Part shown: piece by piece, positions 1-10,939 of the stretch
How the letters are laid out: every line of letters begins with the position of its first letter
How positions within the stretch are numbered: the first letter of the stretch is position 1
Assembly: GCA_039707465.1 (NCBI GenBank)
Contig: CM077644.1
Location: 217,563,462-217,627,461 of the forward strand
Direction: 5' to 3'
DNA from: Rhabdophis nuchalis
Lineage: Eukaryota > Chordata > Lepidosauria > Squamata > Natricidae
Length of the DNA: 64,000 nt
Notes under the pieces: generated by a model
Told to the model about the DNA's origin: nothing
Database searches by the model: none
What the model saw: the letters and a program-made list of their open reading frames with translations, nothing else
Position numbers and translations under genes: made by a program

Positions 1-489
1 GGAACGCTCTGCCAGGCTGAATGGGGAATCCTTCCCACCACCACCACCCCCTGCAAAGAGGAAGAAAGCCACCCCCCAGACAAGCCGAGGAAGACCCCGA
101 GGAGGAGCTAAAGAGCCGCGGCAGCAGCGCTTGCCCTCCGCCCCTCCGTTTCGCAAGCGACGTCGACTTCGGGTAACTTTCCGACCCCGAATCACCAGCT
201 TCCCGAGGAAGACGGAGGGGGAGAAGCGACCATCCGTAGCAAGCCCGGCTTAAGAGGAACCCCCCCCCCAAAAAAAAAACAGAAAAGAGGGAGGGGGCTG
301 TTTGAGCGGGAAAGAAAAGAAGACGCCGAGCTCGGGGAGGCGAAAAGGTGGCCTTTGAGGTTGGGGAGGAGCTGGCGAACCTCGCTTCCAACACTCTCGC
401 TTGGACGTTGCAGCCGCTTGTGGCGAACTCCCTCGCCTCGCCTGGCTTCTCGGGCCGGCGGAGGCTCCTGTCCTTGTGCGCCTCGCGGC

Positions 490-516
490 ATGAAGCCGGG
501 CGACGTCGTCTCCTAG
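490..516 (+). other. Short upstream ORF (8 codons), possible uORF of PDE4D4
   Basis: An ATG at 490 opens an 8-codon frame (MKPGDVVS) that stops with TAG at 514-516, about 285 bases before the PDE4D4 start. If transcription starts upstream of 490, this would be a uORF able to reduce or tune translation of the main frame. Whether the mRNA includes it is not known, and its conservation cannot be judged here. Confidence 0.3.
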
Positions 517-801
517 CGGCCAGGGGCGCGGGGGGCGGGGGGGGGGGAAGGTTGGAGAGAAAGCGCGGGGCGTTGCTCGGCCGCCACTCGACAACAGCGC
601 GACGCGGGAACTGTCCAACTTTTCAGCAGCGCAGTTTTGCCTTTCCTCTCGCCCTCCGAGCGCGGGGAAAGGAAAAAGGGTCGCGGCTACGGCTGGAACG
701 GCTGAGGGAAGGCGAGCGCGGCTGCCGGGGAAGAAGTCTGCCGCCGCCGCCGCCTCTCCGAGCGGCATCCGCAGCAGTGCCTTGTCCCCGACCGCCGAAG
801 C

Positions 802-1244
802 ATGGAAGCTGAAGAGAACCGCCCCAGCCTGACCGAACCGGCGCCCGGCGGCGGCGGTAGCGAGAAACTGCCGGCGCCCAAGCATCTTTGGCGCCACGAG
901 CACCACTGCCGCTACCAGCTCCGGCAGCAGCACCACTTCCTCGTGCACCAGCCGCAGGCGCCCCAGAACCAGCCGCCGGCGCCGCCGCCGCCTCCTCCTC
1001 TCCCGCCGCCACCTTCGCCACCCCCTGCTTCTCTCCCTCCAGCCTCGCGGGGTCGCGTCGTCGGGGGCAGCGGCGGCAGCAGCGGCGGCGGCGGCAGGGT
1101 GAGGCATCGCGGCTATTCGGACACGGAGCGCTACCTCTACTGCCGAGCCATGGACCGCGCGTCCTTCGCGCTGGAGACCGGCCACCGGCCCGGTTTGAAG
1201 AAATCCAGGATGTCCTGGCCCTCGTCCTTCCAAGGCTTCAGACG
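802..1244 (+). CDS. PDE4D: PDE4D isoform 4 (long form), first coding exon; partial gene
   Basis: This exon encodes the isoform-specific N-terminus of cAMP-specific 3',5'-cyclic phosphodiesterase 4D, isoform D4. The enzyme hydrolyses cAMP to AMP; the UCR1, UCR2 and catalytic domains lie in downstream exons outside the window. The exon gives 147 complete codons plus two bases. Diagnostic blocks are PKHLWRHE (residues 26-33), a proline run (about 58-80), a Gly/Ser stretch (88-98), then [20 protein letters not shown] (99-118) and [19 protein letters not shown] (127-145), which match vertebrate PDE4D4 by recognition. The middle low-complexity part differs from mammals, as expected. The ATG at 802 has A at -3 and G at +4. 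The donor at 1244|1245 (GACG|GTACGC) leaves CG of a split Arg codon, fitting the RR at the known exon junction. The proline-rich N-terminus of D4 is reported to bind SH3 domains. No other PDE4D exon was found in the window. Confidence 0.95.
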
Positions 1245-1592
1245 GTACGCGGGAAGGGCGAGGGGGAGGAAAAGGGGGGCTTTGCGCGGCGGCGGCGGCG
1301 GCCGGGGCCATTTCACTTGCCCTCCGCCATCCTTTCCCTTCCGACAGGTGAGGGACGAAGTCAGGGAGAAGGTTTCGCCGGGAGGGAGGAGAAGGGGTGG
1401 AAGGGCACGAAGCCGTGCGGAAGAGCCCGGGCAAGGGAGGCTTGCCAGGAACCGCGGCGCTGGGAGGTCAGAGCGCTGAAGGAGAAGCGGATTCCAGACC
1501 CCGCGGAAGACGTGCCGGAACTGGGTGGAATCGTTAGAGCGGCTGTAGGCGCTGGGCATCTGGACGTGATATGGAGGCAGCTGTTCTGCCTT

Positions 1593-1620
1593 GATCTCTC
1601 TCTCTCTCTCTCTCTCTCTT
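1593..1620. repeat. (CT)n microsatellite
   Basis: An uninterrupted CT dinucleotide run marks the downstream edge of the CpG island inside the PDE4D intron. Confidence 0.9.
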
Positions 1621-4600
1621 TTGCCCAAAACAGGCCGACTTTAAAAGAGAAAATGAGAGGAGAAAAAAAGCAAGGGAACACTGTTCCTTTTGCTCTGCAC
1701 ACACACAACAAAACTACATATAGCATCCATGGGTGCTTTGTGTATGTCTGTATTTAAAAACTGGATATAAGTAACCGAATCTGAGTGTGAAACAATAATC
1801 ATCTCCCCAGATCACTCATGTTATGAATATCTTACCAGGGTAGCATTTACAAGCCTTTCCTCAATCTGCTACCTTCCAGATGTGCAGGCTATAGTGTCCA
1901 TCCTCCCCTGAAACCACAGCCATTGGCACCAAATTGAAAAGGGCAGGATTAAAATCTCACACTTGGCAGCAAATCTGCAGTAAGGGCTTTCTGTATTCTT
2001 CCTCTCCTCTTCTTACTTTCCTGGTATATGTAGTATATTGTTTTATTTTTAAAAAAATCCAATAATCATTTGCTTTCTTTGCTTTAATCAACATTCTAGA
2101 AATTAAAGCTTTAAAATAACACCCCTCTCCACCAAAATGAAGTGACTGCAGTTTGATGGATAAGTGCACAGCTGGTCTTTCTTGGATGCTGTTAGTTGAT
2201 TTAGAGGAAAAGGCACGGAGAAAGTGAGTCAGAGGTTGTAGTTGTTGCAGAAATATAGTAACTGATAGATCAGAGGGTGACATCACTCTTTAAGGAAAAC
2301 TTCCTTTGGCAATTAGCAGAGAGCTGCTAGTGGCAAGATAGAATAGTTTCATTTACATTACCTAATTTTGCTTGAAGTGTGCAGAACTATTTCATTTTCA
2401 TTTACGTATGTTAAAAAGAAATGATGGGGGCGGGGAATTCTCACTTTAGTATTTGCTCTAAATTCTTCAAAATCTGGGTTAGTGTGCTCTAGCTAAGGAC
2501 TGTCGTACAAATATCAGATTTTGTTATGCGCCACATCTCAGTCTAACTACAAATAATATTGTCCACACTGGTGTCATTGTGCTGTTCTTGAAAAGAAGGA
2601 GCAGTGACCAAGATCAATTGTTGAATATTTCCACATTTTTCATTATCATTTTGGAGATGAACCATGACTTAGTGCAAATGCTACAGATTAATGTCATTTT
2701 TTCTTTCTCTTTAACAGGAATTACACATTAGAACAACTGTGGTTTTAAACTTTCCTACAATTATTTTTCTAGAAGGTAAAGAATTCACGTGGGGCTTCCA
2801 GCATTAGTGACTTATGGGGTCTTCTGTTATGCCAATTGGTCAGTAACAGGCTTCATGTGACCCCAATAATAACTGGATAATGGTAGAAAGTTCTCTAGAT
2901 GTAGTGGGAAAGTAACCTTATGAAGCATAGATGCCAAGGTAGACTGTACTAGCAATCATGCCCCTTTTTCAGTTCGCTTTATTCTACTGGGACTTACTGG
3001 GATAGGATATGCAGATTTCATATGTACTATGGTAGAAATTTATGAAAAAGAAATGATAAGCTTACAAATTCAAGCTTTGAACAAAATATTGGTACTGTTT
3101 TCAGTGGGTGATTATAAAGGATGAGGAATTGAAAAATGAAAAAGCTTTAATTTGGATTCATATTTAGTCATATTTAAAGAAAGCCCACTTGAATCAAAGG
3201 CACTTAATAATGCATGCCTAATTTAAGTCCAATATATTTGAATGGTTTTTAAAAAAAAATTCTGGTACTCTTTTTTTTTTTTAAAGAAAAAAAACTTCTT
3301 TCTAGCTGTGTCTTCTTTATTAGAACTTGGTAATAAGAATGTGATACTGATTTATTCATACCTACCAATAGACATATTAATATTAATGAACCTAATTTAA
3401 GAATGAGTAATTTGGTTGCAACCTCAGTTCCTTCTACAAATAAACATGTTTCACCAATGCACCATTTAACTGATATTTCCTACTGGTTTGATCATTAGTT
3501 GCATTTATATAATCATGCTTGTTTTATTTAAAAAGGAGCTAAATTGCTAAATATTTTGTTCTTGGAGAAAAATGATCTAATGTGACATTTCAGTCTGTGA
3601 AACACAAGACATTTCTACAGAGCATAATCAAAACATTCTAAAAATATAGACATCTTCAGAGACCTCAAATGTAATATGAAACAGGGCATTTTCAACTTGG
3701 CAAGATTTAAACTAGAAAAAGTTCATTTTGAACTGTTTTACAAGTTAATATAATCTAAATTGTAAATATTTAATAAAAAATTAACTTCTTAAAATGCCAG
3801 GGTATTTTAAAACGTTTCTATGAATAAGCTTTTCAAACATTTGCAACATGTATTTCAAATCAGTTTTAAAAGTTCAATTATTATGAGCATTCAATGAAAT
3901 TGAATGAGCATTCAATAAAGGCTTAGAAGATCTTAATGTTCAAATGATGCAAACGTTTTAGGATGCACAGTACAAATACTGATTATGTCAGTTTGTGCAC
4001 AATGAAATCAAATGTAAGCCCTTCATATATTCTTAATGATCATATAGTGCTATATGAATATCATTAAAATATTTTAAAGTACTTATGTTATGGAATGTAT
4101 GAAGCAGGCTTTTCATTATACAAATTAATATCTTTTTGGTGAGTTCAAAACGTTCTTCATTTTATTTACACAAAATCATTTCTTGTTGGAAAGTAATTGG
4201 TAGAGAGAAAGTTTCTGAAAGTAACTTAATATAAATATGTTTGTATTCATATTTGCATATATTAAAACTTGTTAAATTTGCACTGAAGGAAATATATTAA
4301 ATTTATGAACTTTTTACAGTATCCATTAATCTTAGTGAGGGTGCTAAATGCATCATAGCTTAACAACTTTACGGCAGGTATTTAAAAATTAGAAGTTGTA
4401 ATGCAGTCAAGAATGCAGCTGTGCTAAGAAGTAAAGTCTAGTCTATTGTTAAGTGGGAATTGCAATACATATAAAATAACCATAGACCTGTTTTTTTATT
4501 TTGTTTTATTGACATTCCCTTTGAAAGTACTGATTAATCTCTCCATTCTGTTTTCTCACTTAAAATATAAATGGCTGACCTAGAACATCAATCTGCAAAG

Positions 4601-6690
4601 TGCTTCATACTGCTTTAAAAATATTTCAATATAGTTTAGACTTTGAAAGAACTGGCATTGAACAGTGTGCATCTTGTGTAGAAAGAAATTGCTTCAATCC
4701 AGTTACATGGGTTGGTTGTTATGGAAAAATTTGGAGGTAAGAGTGTTATTATGTTGCCTTGAGATTCTGGAAATAACATGGTACAATATATAAATCTAAC
4801 AGCAACAACAAAAAACCAATAATAAAGCACCAAACAGTGCTAGCTCAAGGATATATGGTACCCTTAGGCCACATTAACTAATATTACCACCTCCCACTGA
4901 TATGAGGAGTTGCATTTTTAGAATGGGTTGGAAGAAGGATTGGCATTGGTAACCCTTGGGTTTTGGAATCCTAGGGCAGTGTCTACTTTGCCTTAGCCTA
5001 AAGTTGATCCTGCAAACAAGAATAATGATAATTAATCAAAATTATTAAGCACACATCCAGAAAAAAAGCAAAGAATCAAGTCCTTTATTGGAATGAAAAG
5101 TCTTCCAAAGAATTGGATTCTGTAGAGAAGGTATAGTCTTCTAGACTACAAGTTGCCTTGCAGCGAGATGGGCAGCAAACAAATTCAATAAATAAAATAA
5201 AATTACTATGGGATTACTCCGGGCCACAAATTAGGGAATTCTCATTATGTCAGCTATTAGTTTAATCTGTGGTTATAGGGGCTATTATTTTGAAATCAAC
5301 ATAGATTGAGGGAGGACTATATTTAGAAACCATGGTGTGGGATCTCAGAGCTAATGTAAAAGTAGACTCATTTACTTCCAAGATGTGTGCAAAAGGACTG
5401 AAAATTTCATTTAAAAAAATTAGTTCAGCGTGTCTCTTTCACTGGCCAGCTGGCTTTCTTTCATCATTATGATTCATTTTCCATTCTGTGAACGGTCCAA
5501 AAACAGTTTTGTTTGCATCATATACTCAGTTCAACATTTAATTTTCACTTCAACGAACATTAAAATAGGTGGAAATGTTAATGAGATTACCTTTTTTTCT
5601 TACTTTGTACTGAAAGGCCCAAGGATTCCCAAGGATTAAAAGTAGAATATTCTGAGCATACATTTTGTTGCTTATGCATATTTTTGCTGGTAGCCGTAAG
5701 TCTAACAAAGTAAATATTATATCAACAGAAAATCCTTTGATTCTCTGATGGGCAAGATAAGATCTGTGCCTAACAATATGGATGTTTATTCAGAAGTAAA
5801 TCCCAATGTAATCTTTGGGGCTGTTCCAAATGTATAGTGAATGCAATATTTTCTATGCGTTCCTTCAAATATTGAAGGAACCTTTACAGCACTACTCATA
5901 ATCCCGGTTGCTGTTTTCTACTTTTTTGCTGTGAAAAATATTGAACGTATCACTTGGAAAATAAAAACCTTGAGTTGGCATAATAAATGTTTTAACTCAA
6001 TGTGAAGTAGATTGTATGTTGGATGTACAGTTTCTTCTTTACCTGCTGCTCTTTGTAACTTGGATTGTCTGGTTTTTATTCTTTATTTTATTTTAAATGC
6101 CTTGTAAAAAATTTTTTTGGGAAAGTGATGGGAAGTCCTGAAGAGTAGAACACAAATTTATTTCTTAAGTAAAATACATAAGGATACCCTCTTGAATGAA
6201 ACCAATAATGAGATAGAAGAGAACTCAAAACATTTATCCTACCCTTTAGATTGAAAACGGTAGACAATATCTATAAATGATATTGAAAGGTAGAAGTTAT
6301 ATTACAACCGGTGCAGATACCTACTTGGCATTACAGTAGCACATAGAAGGGCCATAGCTGTGATCTTGTCTTTTCAGTGCCACTGAAAAGATTATGGGCG
6401 ACCGCAGCTACTTCAGCGTAATTTTAATTCACATAGCCCAGGAATCAGCAAACTAAGAACATCATTTTTTCAGAGGTTTCTACTTTCTAAACTTTGAGCA
6501 ATGTCTGTCTCTTAGAAATATTTATTTGGAGGAATTGGCTGAATTCCTCTGTCAATTTTTTTGACATTGGTGAAGGAATAGCTCCCAACCACCCGAAGAC
6601 TTCTACAGAATCCTAAAATCAGCAGTCAGAACCCATAACTTTATATTCCAAGGTTTTGCCATCATGATAAAATTTTGCAGCATCTACTAC
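1621..6690. other. AT-rich intron, nothing recognised
   Basis: About 5 kb of AT-rich sequence without a recognisable transposon, RNA gene or coding exon. The few open frames are short and composition-driven. Because it lacks obvious young repeats and lies just after the promoter, it is a reasonable place to look for conserved noncoding elements by cross-species alignment. Confidence 0.6.
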
Positions 6691-6698
6691 ACGGCTGG

Positions 6699-6827
6699 GC
6701 TGTTAAACCTGCGGCCTACAGGCTGGATGCATCACGCTCTGGCCACACCCATGCCCAGTTTAGCGAAGGGGGAAACAATGTCGTGATATGTCACGTGACG
6801 CTGTCGTGGTGGTGCGAGTTTGATACC
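6699..6827. mobile_element. hAT-like MITE remnant
   Basis: The sequence opens with a 'gggctgttaaacctgcggcc' type arm and closes with 'gcgagtttgatacctctg', the diverged terminal arms of a short squamate hAT-like element whose consensus ends run GGGGTGTTAAAC... and ...GTTTGACACCCC. A GTGATATGTCACGTGA segment lies inside. No target duplication could be resolved. The family assignment is by recognition only. Confidence 0.5.
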
Positions 6828-6918
6828 TCTGCACAAGAACATTCTTTTGGTCTCTCTCTGCCTAATGATAGGGAGATATTCCAGATGCTGCCCATATATG
6901 TATTCAGCATAATAAGTA

Positions 6919-7396
6919 CAGTGGTACCTCGGATCACGAACTTAATTCGTGAAATGACTCTGGTCGCGATCCGATTTGGTTGTGATGCGAGGCACAATTT
7001 CCCATAGGGTTCAATGTAAATCCGATTAATCCGTTCCGACCTTGTTTTTTGGTTGTGATGCGAGGCACAGTTTCCCATAGGGTTCAATGTAAATCCGGTT
7101 AATCCGTTCTGACCTTGTTTTTAAAATGTCCGCGGCTCCGATTCGTGAAGCGAAACGGAGGTCGTGAATCCGGGCATTTTTACGAACTTTTCCGTTCGTG
7201 ATGCGAGGGCGGAGTTCGTGATGCGAGGCAGAGTTCGTGAAGTGAGGCGGAGTTCGTGCAGCGGAGCATTTTTTACGAACTTTTCCGTTCGTGCAGCGAA
7301 ACGGTGTTCGTGAACCGGGGCACCTTTTTTGGGAAATTTTTGGTCGTGAAGCGAATTGGACGTGATGAGAGGCGTTCGTGATCCGAGGTACCACTA
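6919..7396. mobile_element. Tigger-like (Tc1/mariner) non-autonomous element
   Basis: The terminal inverted repeats are about 23 bp: the left end begins CAGTGGTACCTCGGATCAC and the right end is its complement with one change at the last base. TA dinucleotides flank both ends (6917-6918 and 7397-7398), the target-site signature of Tc1/mariner elements, and the terminal sequence resembles Tigger ends. There is no transposase. Inside, a unit of about 74 bp starting TTGGTTGTGATGCGAGGCAC is tandemly duplicated (about 6977-7124), followed by many short GTTCGTGATGCGAGG-type units. Its high CpG content contrasts with the AT-rich intron around it. Confidence 0.85.
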
Positions 7397-7399
7397 TAT

Positions 7400-8205
7400 A
7401 TGGTTTGAATGTGGCTTGGTAGCTGATTGATTGGACAAAAATATAACACGTATATTAGAGCCAGGCACCCCCATGTAATAACGTGACTGTTGCATTCTTC
7501 AGCGGTTGCAGCTTCCAATCTCAGCTCAACAGTAATCCCACAGGGATCTCATTACAACAATCTAAGAGAGGGATTACTAATCTATGCACAGTTGTTCCTG
7601 TTCAGGAATGGAGACAATTAGCATAACCCTTAATGAGCGGAAATAGAGAGAGAAAAAACCTCTATCTTCAGCCTACCAGGTTACAGCTGCTGCATTCTAG
7701 ATGAAATGTGATGGATGCTTTATTGCTCATACCTGTGTATAAGACCAGCTGTGTATTTTTATATATTTCCATTAACTTGGAACAAGAAACAGCTTTAATA
7801 TTTCTCAAATTTAACCTTAAACCTATGTCAGAATATATGCATTTTTCTCCATAATGAGTAGCTCACCAGCATTTCAGGATATGTTAAGGTGTACTGGTGT
7901 TCCTGTGCCAGAGCAAAACTAATAAAGGGATGAGGGTTGTGAAAACTGGCTTGTTCACTTGAGGATTATATGTACAGATGCCAACCTTTCTACAAGCCTT
8001 TCTTAGCCTGATTCCCTCCAGATGGGTTGGTTACAATAGAAAATACAGTGTTCCCAAAAGACATGCCATGGGGTTAAAACCCTCCTGGCTGAAGTCTTAT
8101 AAGACTTCTTTCAATATATAATTAGCCATTATAAAGTGGTGTATGGTTTTAAAATAAAACGTAACATGAAATTAATGTTAATACAGATTTAAATAAAATG
8201 GTACA
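7400..8205. other. Intron, nothing recognised
   Basis: AT-rich sequence between the Tigger-like element and the next microsatellite. I recognise no repeat family or coding segment in it. Confidence 0.5.
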
Positions 8206-8293
8206 TGTCTGTCTGTCTGTCTGTCTATCTATCCATCCATCCATCCATCCATCCATCCATCCATCCATCCATCCATCCATCCATCCATCCATC
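8206..8293. repeat. (TGTC)n/(ATCC)n compound microsatellite
   Basis: A short GTCT run passes through CTAT into a long, nearly perfect ATCC run that abuts the left end of a hAT-like element. Confidence 0.95.
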
Positions 8294-8406
8294 CAGTGGT
8301 GGGATTCAAATAATTTAACAACCGGTTCTGTGCCATAATGATTTCTTCCAACAACCAGTTCACCAAATGCTTCAGGTTCTCCTGAAGTGGTGCAAACTGG
8401 CTGAAT

Positions 8407-8416
<10 letters not shown>
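8294..8416. mobile_element. hAT-like MITE, CAGTGGTGGG family, between two microsatellites
   Basis: The left end CAGTGGTGGGATTCA and right end TGAATCCCACCTCT form terminal inverted repeats, with ACCGGTTCT and complementary AACCAGTT motifs inside. At about 123 bp it is a minimal palindromic member of a family seen five or more times in this window. An ATCC array lies against its left end and a CT array against its right end (8413-8441), so the target duplication cannot be read. Confidence 0.75.

Positions 8417-8442
<26 letters not shown>
8411..8442. repeat. (CT)n microsatellite
   Basis: A CT run continues directly from the right inverted repeat of the preceding hAT-like element. Confidence 0.9.
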
Positions 8443-8444
<2 letters not shown>

Positions 8445-8998
8445 CCCGTATTTACCTATCATCACTTTTCCCCTCCTTTGCACATCCGTCCTTTGAAATT
8501 GTTCAGTAGTTATCTACCCTAAACAAGTATGTGTTTATCAGAGTTGCACTGCACAAATATAGTTTGCATCCACTCATAATATAGTGAGAAAAAAACCACA
8601 AGTGGATTACAACTGCTTCTTGAACTCGTTAATGCAAGCAGGACAAATTTATAGATTAAAATATCTTCAGTGATTAAATGGTAGACTTTAATGTCTTTTT
8701 ATTAAGAAAAGTATTATAGCTTCCAGCTGAAATATGCATAATATTTATAAAATAGATTTAAAAATATAAATATGTTTATATTATAGTAAATATAGATTTT
8801 AAAAAATGAATGTTTATGTCATTGAAAGCAAAATATTAAACATATTTTAAAAGATCTTTAAGAGCACCTGCATTAAGTGATACTGCAATTTAGCTAAGAA
8901 ATAAAAGCCTTTGGGTGCAGGTACAATATACCGTATGTTGCTTGAAATGTAAAATGAGATTATTTGTTTGATTGTTCAGTTACATGTCATCCAGTTGG
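8443..8998. other. AT-rich intron, nothing recognised
   Basis: AT-rich intron sequence with no repeat or exon that I can name. Confidence 0.5.
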
Positions 8999-9019
8999 TG
9001 TCATCTTTCAACAGCCGCA

Positions 9020-9333
9020 TAGATTTTCTCCTTGAAAATTTGTTCCTGACCTGGTCTTCCAATGCTGTACTGCGTCTATCCTTGCTGCTGGTCATCCAAT
9101 GCCTTTTGCTTCCACTTTCCAGCTTTCTCCAGAAAGCTGAGTTTTCGCATAATGTGTTCAAAGTAGGATAATTTGAACCTACCATAGTCTGGAGTGAAAA
9201 TGTTCAATTTTGCTTGAATTTGTTTGATGATCCAGTTGTGTGCTCTTTTAGCTAGCCATGATGTTCTCAGGAATCATTTTCAAAACCAGAATTCAAAAGC
9301 ATCAATACTCTTTCTATCTTGTTTCTTCAAAGA
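9020..9333 (-). mobile_element. Possible BovB/RTE-like LINE remnant
   Basis: The segment around 9236-9325 (for example TTCTCAGGAATCATTTTC and CAGAATTCAAAAGCATCAAT) resembles the complement of the BovB block that encodes the FELWCWRRLL region. No long coherent frame survives. This is a weak assignment based on recognition of short blocks; the part before 9230 may be unrelated. Confidence 0.35.
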
Positions 9334-9335
9334 AA

Positions 9336-9705
9336 CAAGTCGGCGGGGCAATGCCGGTTGGCGACACCCAGGGGAAGGGCCTTCTCTGTGGCGGGCCCGG
9401 CCCTCTGGAATGACCTACCCCCCGACCTTCGTACTATCTCGGACCTCCGCCTCTTCCGCCAATGTCTTAAAACGTATTTATTCCAACAAGCCGGCCTAGG
9501 ATAGCCCCCCGTTTCTGACTTTTTAAGAAAATTTATAATTTGGTAAGGGTTTTAATATTGGGTTTTAGCACGGGTTTATTAATTTAATACATTTTAACTG
9601 ATATTTATTGTATTTTGTGTTTTTAAATGATGCCTGTGCGCCGCCCTGGGTCCTAACAAGGAGAAGGGCGGGGTATAAATTTAATAAAATAAATAAATAA
9701 ATAAA
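9336..9705 (+). mobile_element. L2 LINE 3' end
   Basis: Translation gives the L2 ORF2 C-terminal signature: GRAFSVAGPALWNDLPPDLR, then a LRLFRQCLKTYLF stretch ending in a stop. It continues into an L2 3' UTR with 'cgccgccctgggtcctaac' and 'gagaagggcggggtataaa', and finishes with an (AATA)n tail. The copy is strongly 5'-truncated. The same 3' tail occurs on the minus strand at about 10545 and 16734. Confidence 0.88.
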
Positions 9706-9777
9706 GTTCAACTTTCACCTCCGTGGACAGTTAGAGGGAAAACCTTTGCTTGTACCATCTTTCATCTTTGTTTATGT

Positions 9778-9883
9778 CAGGGGTGTCCAAACTTGGGAAC
9801 TTGAAGACTTGTGGACTTCAACTCCCAGAATTCCCCAGCCAGCTATGTCCAAGACTTAAAGTTCCCAAGTTTGGACATCCCTG
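9778..9883. mobile_element. Short palindromic hAT-like element, GGGGTGTCCAAAC family
   Basis: The left arm runs CAGGGGTGTCCAAACTTGGG and the right arm is nearly its complement, ending CATCCCTG. A GACTTCAACTCCCAGAATTC block lies in between. The flanks gtttatgt and gtttatat match at 7 of 8 positions, fitting the 8-bp duplication made by hAT transposases. It is 106 bp and non-coding. Other copies lie at 13369, 52315 and 58758. Confidence 0.82.
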
Positions 9884-10392
9884 GTTTATATAAACACATC
9901 ACAATGGCTGAACATGTTTTCCAAGTTTTTTTTTATTGCTATTGCACCAATTGCAGTCTGAAGCATATTTCATAATTGTTGGTTCTTTTACTGTTAATAG
10001 TCAGTTCTAAAAAAGTTGCAGAGATGACCAGGTTGAGCCTGAGGGTGGGGTCAAGCATGTCATAAGTTTGGTGTCCCTTCAGGCCCAGAAGAGATCAAAG
10101 TCCTTCTTGAATTTCTTTTACTCTCATCTACCATCAATTTGATTTGACCATTAGTACAGGTACCCCTCCACTTACAACAACACTAAAAAAGTGACTTATG
10201 ACCGTTTTTCACACTTACAGTCATACCATGATTATGTGGCCAAAATTCAGATGCTTGACAACTGGTTCATATTTATGACTCTTCTGTGTCCCAAGATTAT
10301 GTGAACAGCTTTTGTGACTGTCTGACAAGCAAAGTCAATGGGGAAGCCATATTCACTTAACAGCTATATTGCTAACTTTACAACTGCAGAAG

Positions 10393-10722
10393 ACAGGGTC
10401 TTATTTTCTTTTGACCCCCGAAATAAGCCTTATTTTGAAGGAGGTCTTGTCATTTTTGAGGTGCAGGAGGCAGCGAGAGCGTGGTCACCTCATGGCTGCT
10501 GCTATGTTGCAATATTTTTGGGGAGGGCTTATTTTAGTACATGCATTATTTATTTTATTATTTATTTTATTAAATTTATACCCCGTCCTTCTCCTAAAAA
10601 AGGACCCAGGGCGGCCTGGGTCCTTTTCAAAAACTCAATTGGGCTTATTATCAAAAACTTTTCAAAAACTCAATTGGGCTTATTATTCAGGAAGGTCTTA
10701 TTTTTGGGGAAACAGGGTAGTT
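10393..10722. mobile_element. Nested repeat with GGGTCTTATTTTC ends
   Basis: The segment runs from ACAGGGTCTTATTTTC to GGTCTTATTTTTGGGG and interrupts the surrounding TA-site MITE. Toward its right end a unit TTTTCAAAAACTCAATTGGG plus following bases is tandemly duplicated (about 10625-10690). The transposon class is not certain; the left end looks truncated. Confidence 0.5.
10545..10620 (-). mobile_element. L2 LINE 3' tail fragment
   Basis: A TTTATTTTATTAAATTTATA tail followed by ccccgtccttctcc and ggacccagggcggc is the complement of the L2 3' end seen at 9640-9700. Only about 75 bp are present, so this is an extreme 5' truncation inside the nested element. Confidence 0.75.
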
Positions 10723-10939
10723 CACTTAACAACTGCCGCAAGAACAATCATAAGTGGGGAAAAACTCATTTAACAAATGTCTGACTTAACGTACATTTTG
10801 GACTCAACTGTGGTCATACATTGAGGATTACCAGTAGTTCAGATTTTTGTAGAGAGGTAGCAGGGAATAAAATTGTACTCCATTGAAAAACCTGGTTCCT
10901 AATTTTTTTGCACCTGGCAAGAATGTCATTTGTTAGAAT

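Larger units (their letters stand above)
1..1560. promoter_or_regulatory. PDE4D: CpG island with the PDE4D4 promoter and 5' leader
   Basis: This stretch is very GC- and CpG-rich compared with the AT-rich DNA that follows, and it surrounds the first coding exon, as expected for a CpG-island promoter. GC-box-like runs lie near 529-547 (GGGGGCGGGG). I see no convincing TATA box close to the start codon, so initiation is probably dispersed. The transcription start cannot be placed from sequence alone, so the boundary between promoter and 5' UTR is unknown. The island extends past the exon into the intron, to about 1560, just before a CT microsatellite. Confidence 0.75.
10157..10834. mobile_element. 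Tigger-like TA-site MITE (CAGGTAGTCC family) with nested insertions
   Basis: The element starts CAGGTACCCCTCCACTTAC after a TA and ends GAGGATTACCAG before a TA (10835-10836). Family hallmarks are present: gtgacttatgaccgttttt, cttgacaactggttcat, tgacaagcaaagtcaatggg. The middle (about 10393-10722) is a separate insertion with TCTTATTTTC-type ends that itself contains a minus-strand L2 tail. Six or more relatives of this MITE occur in the window. Confidence 0.75.

Noticed and set aside
21..176. 51-codon plus-strand frame beginning MGNPSHHHHP
   Set aside because: No recognisable domain and no evidence that it is transcribed; low-complexity GC-rich sequence.
250..1757. Long open frames on both strands of the CpG island (for example 250-1434 minus, 888-1757 plus, 623-1021 minus)
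   Set aside because: Only the frame from 802 has the PDE4D4 motifs and ends at a splice donor. The others are rich in Ala, Arg, Pro and Gly, as random frames in GC-rich DNA are.
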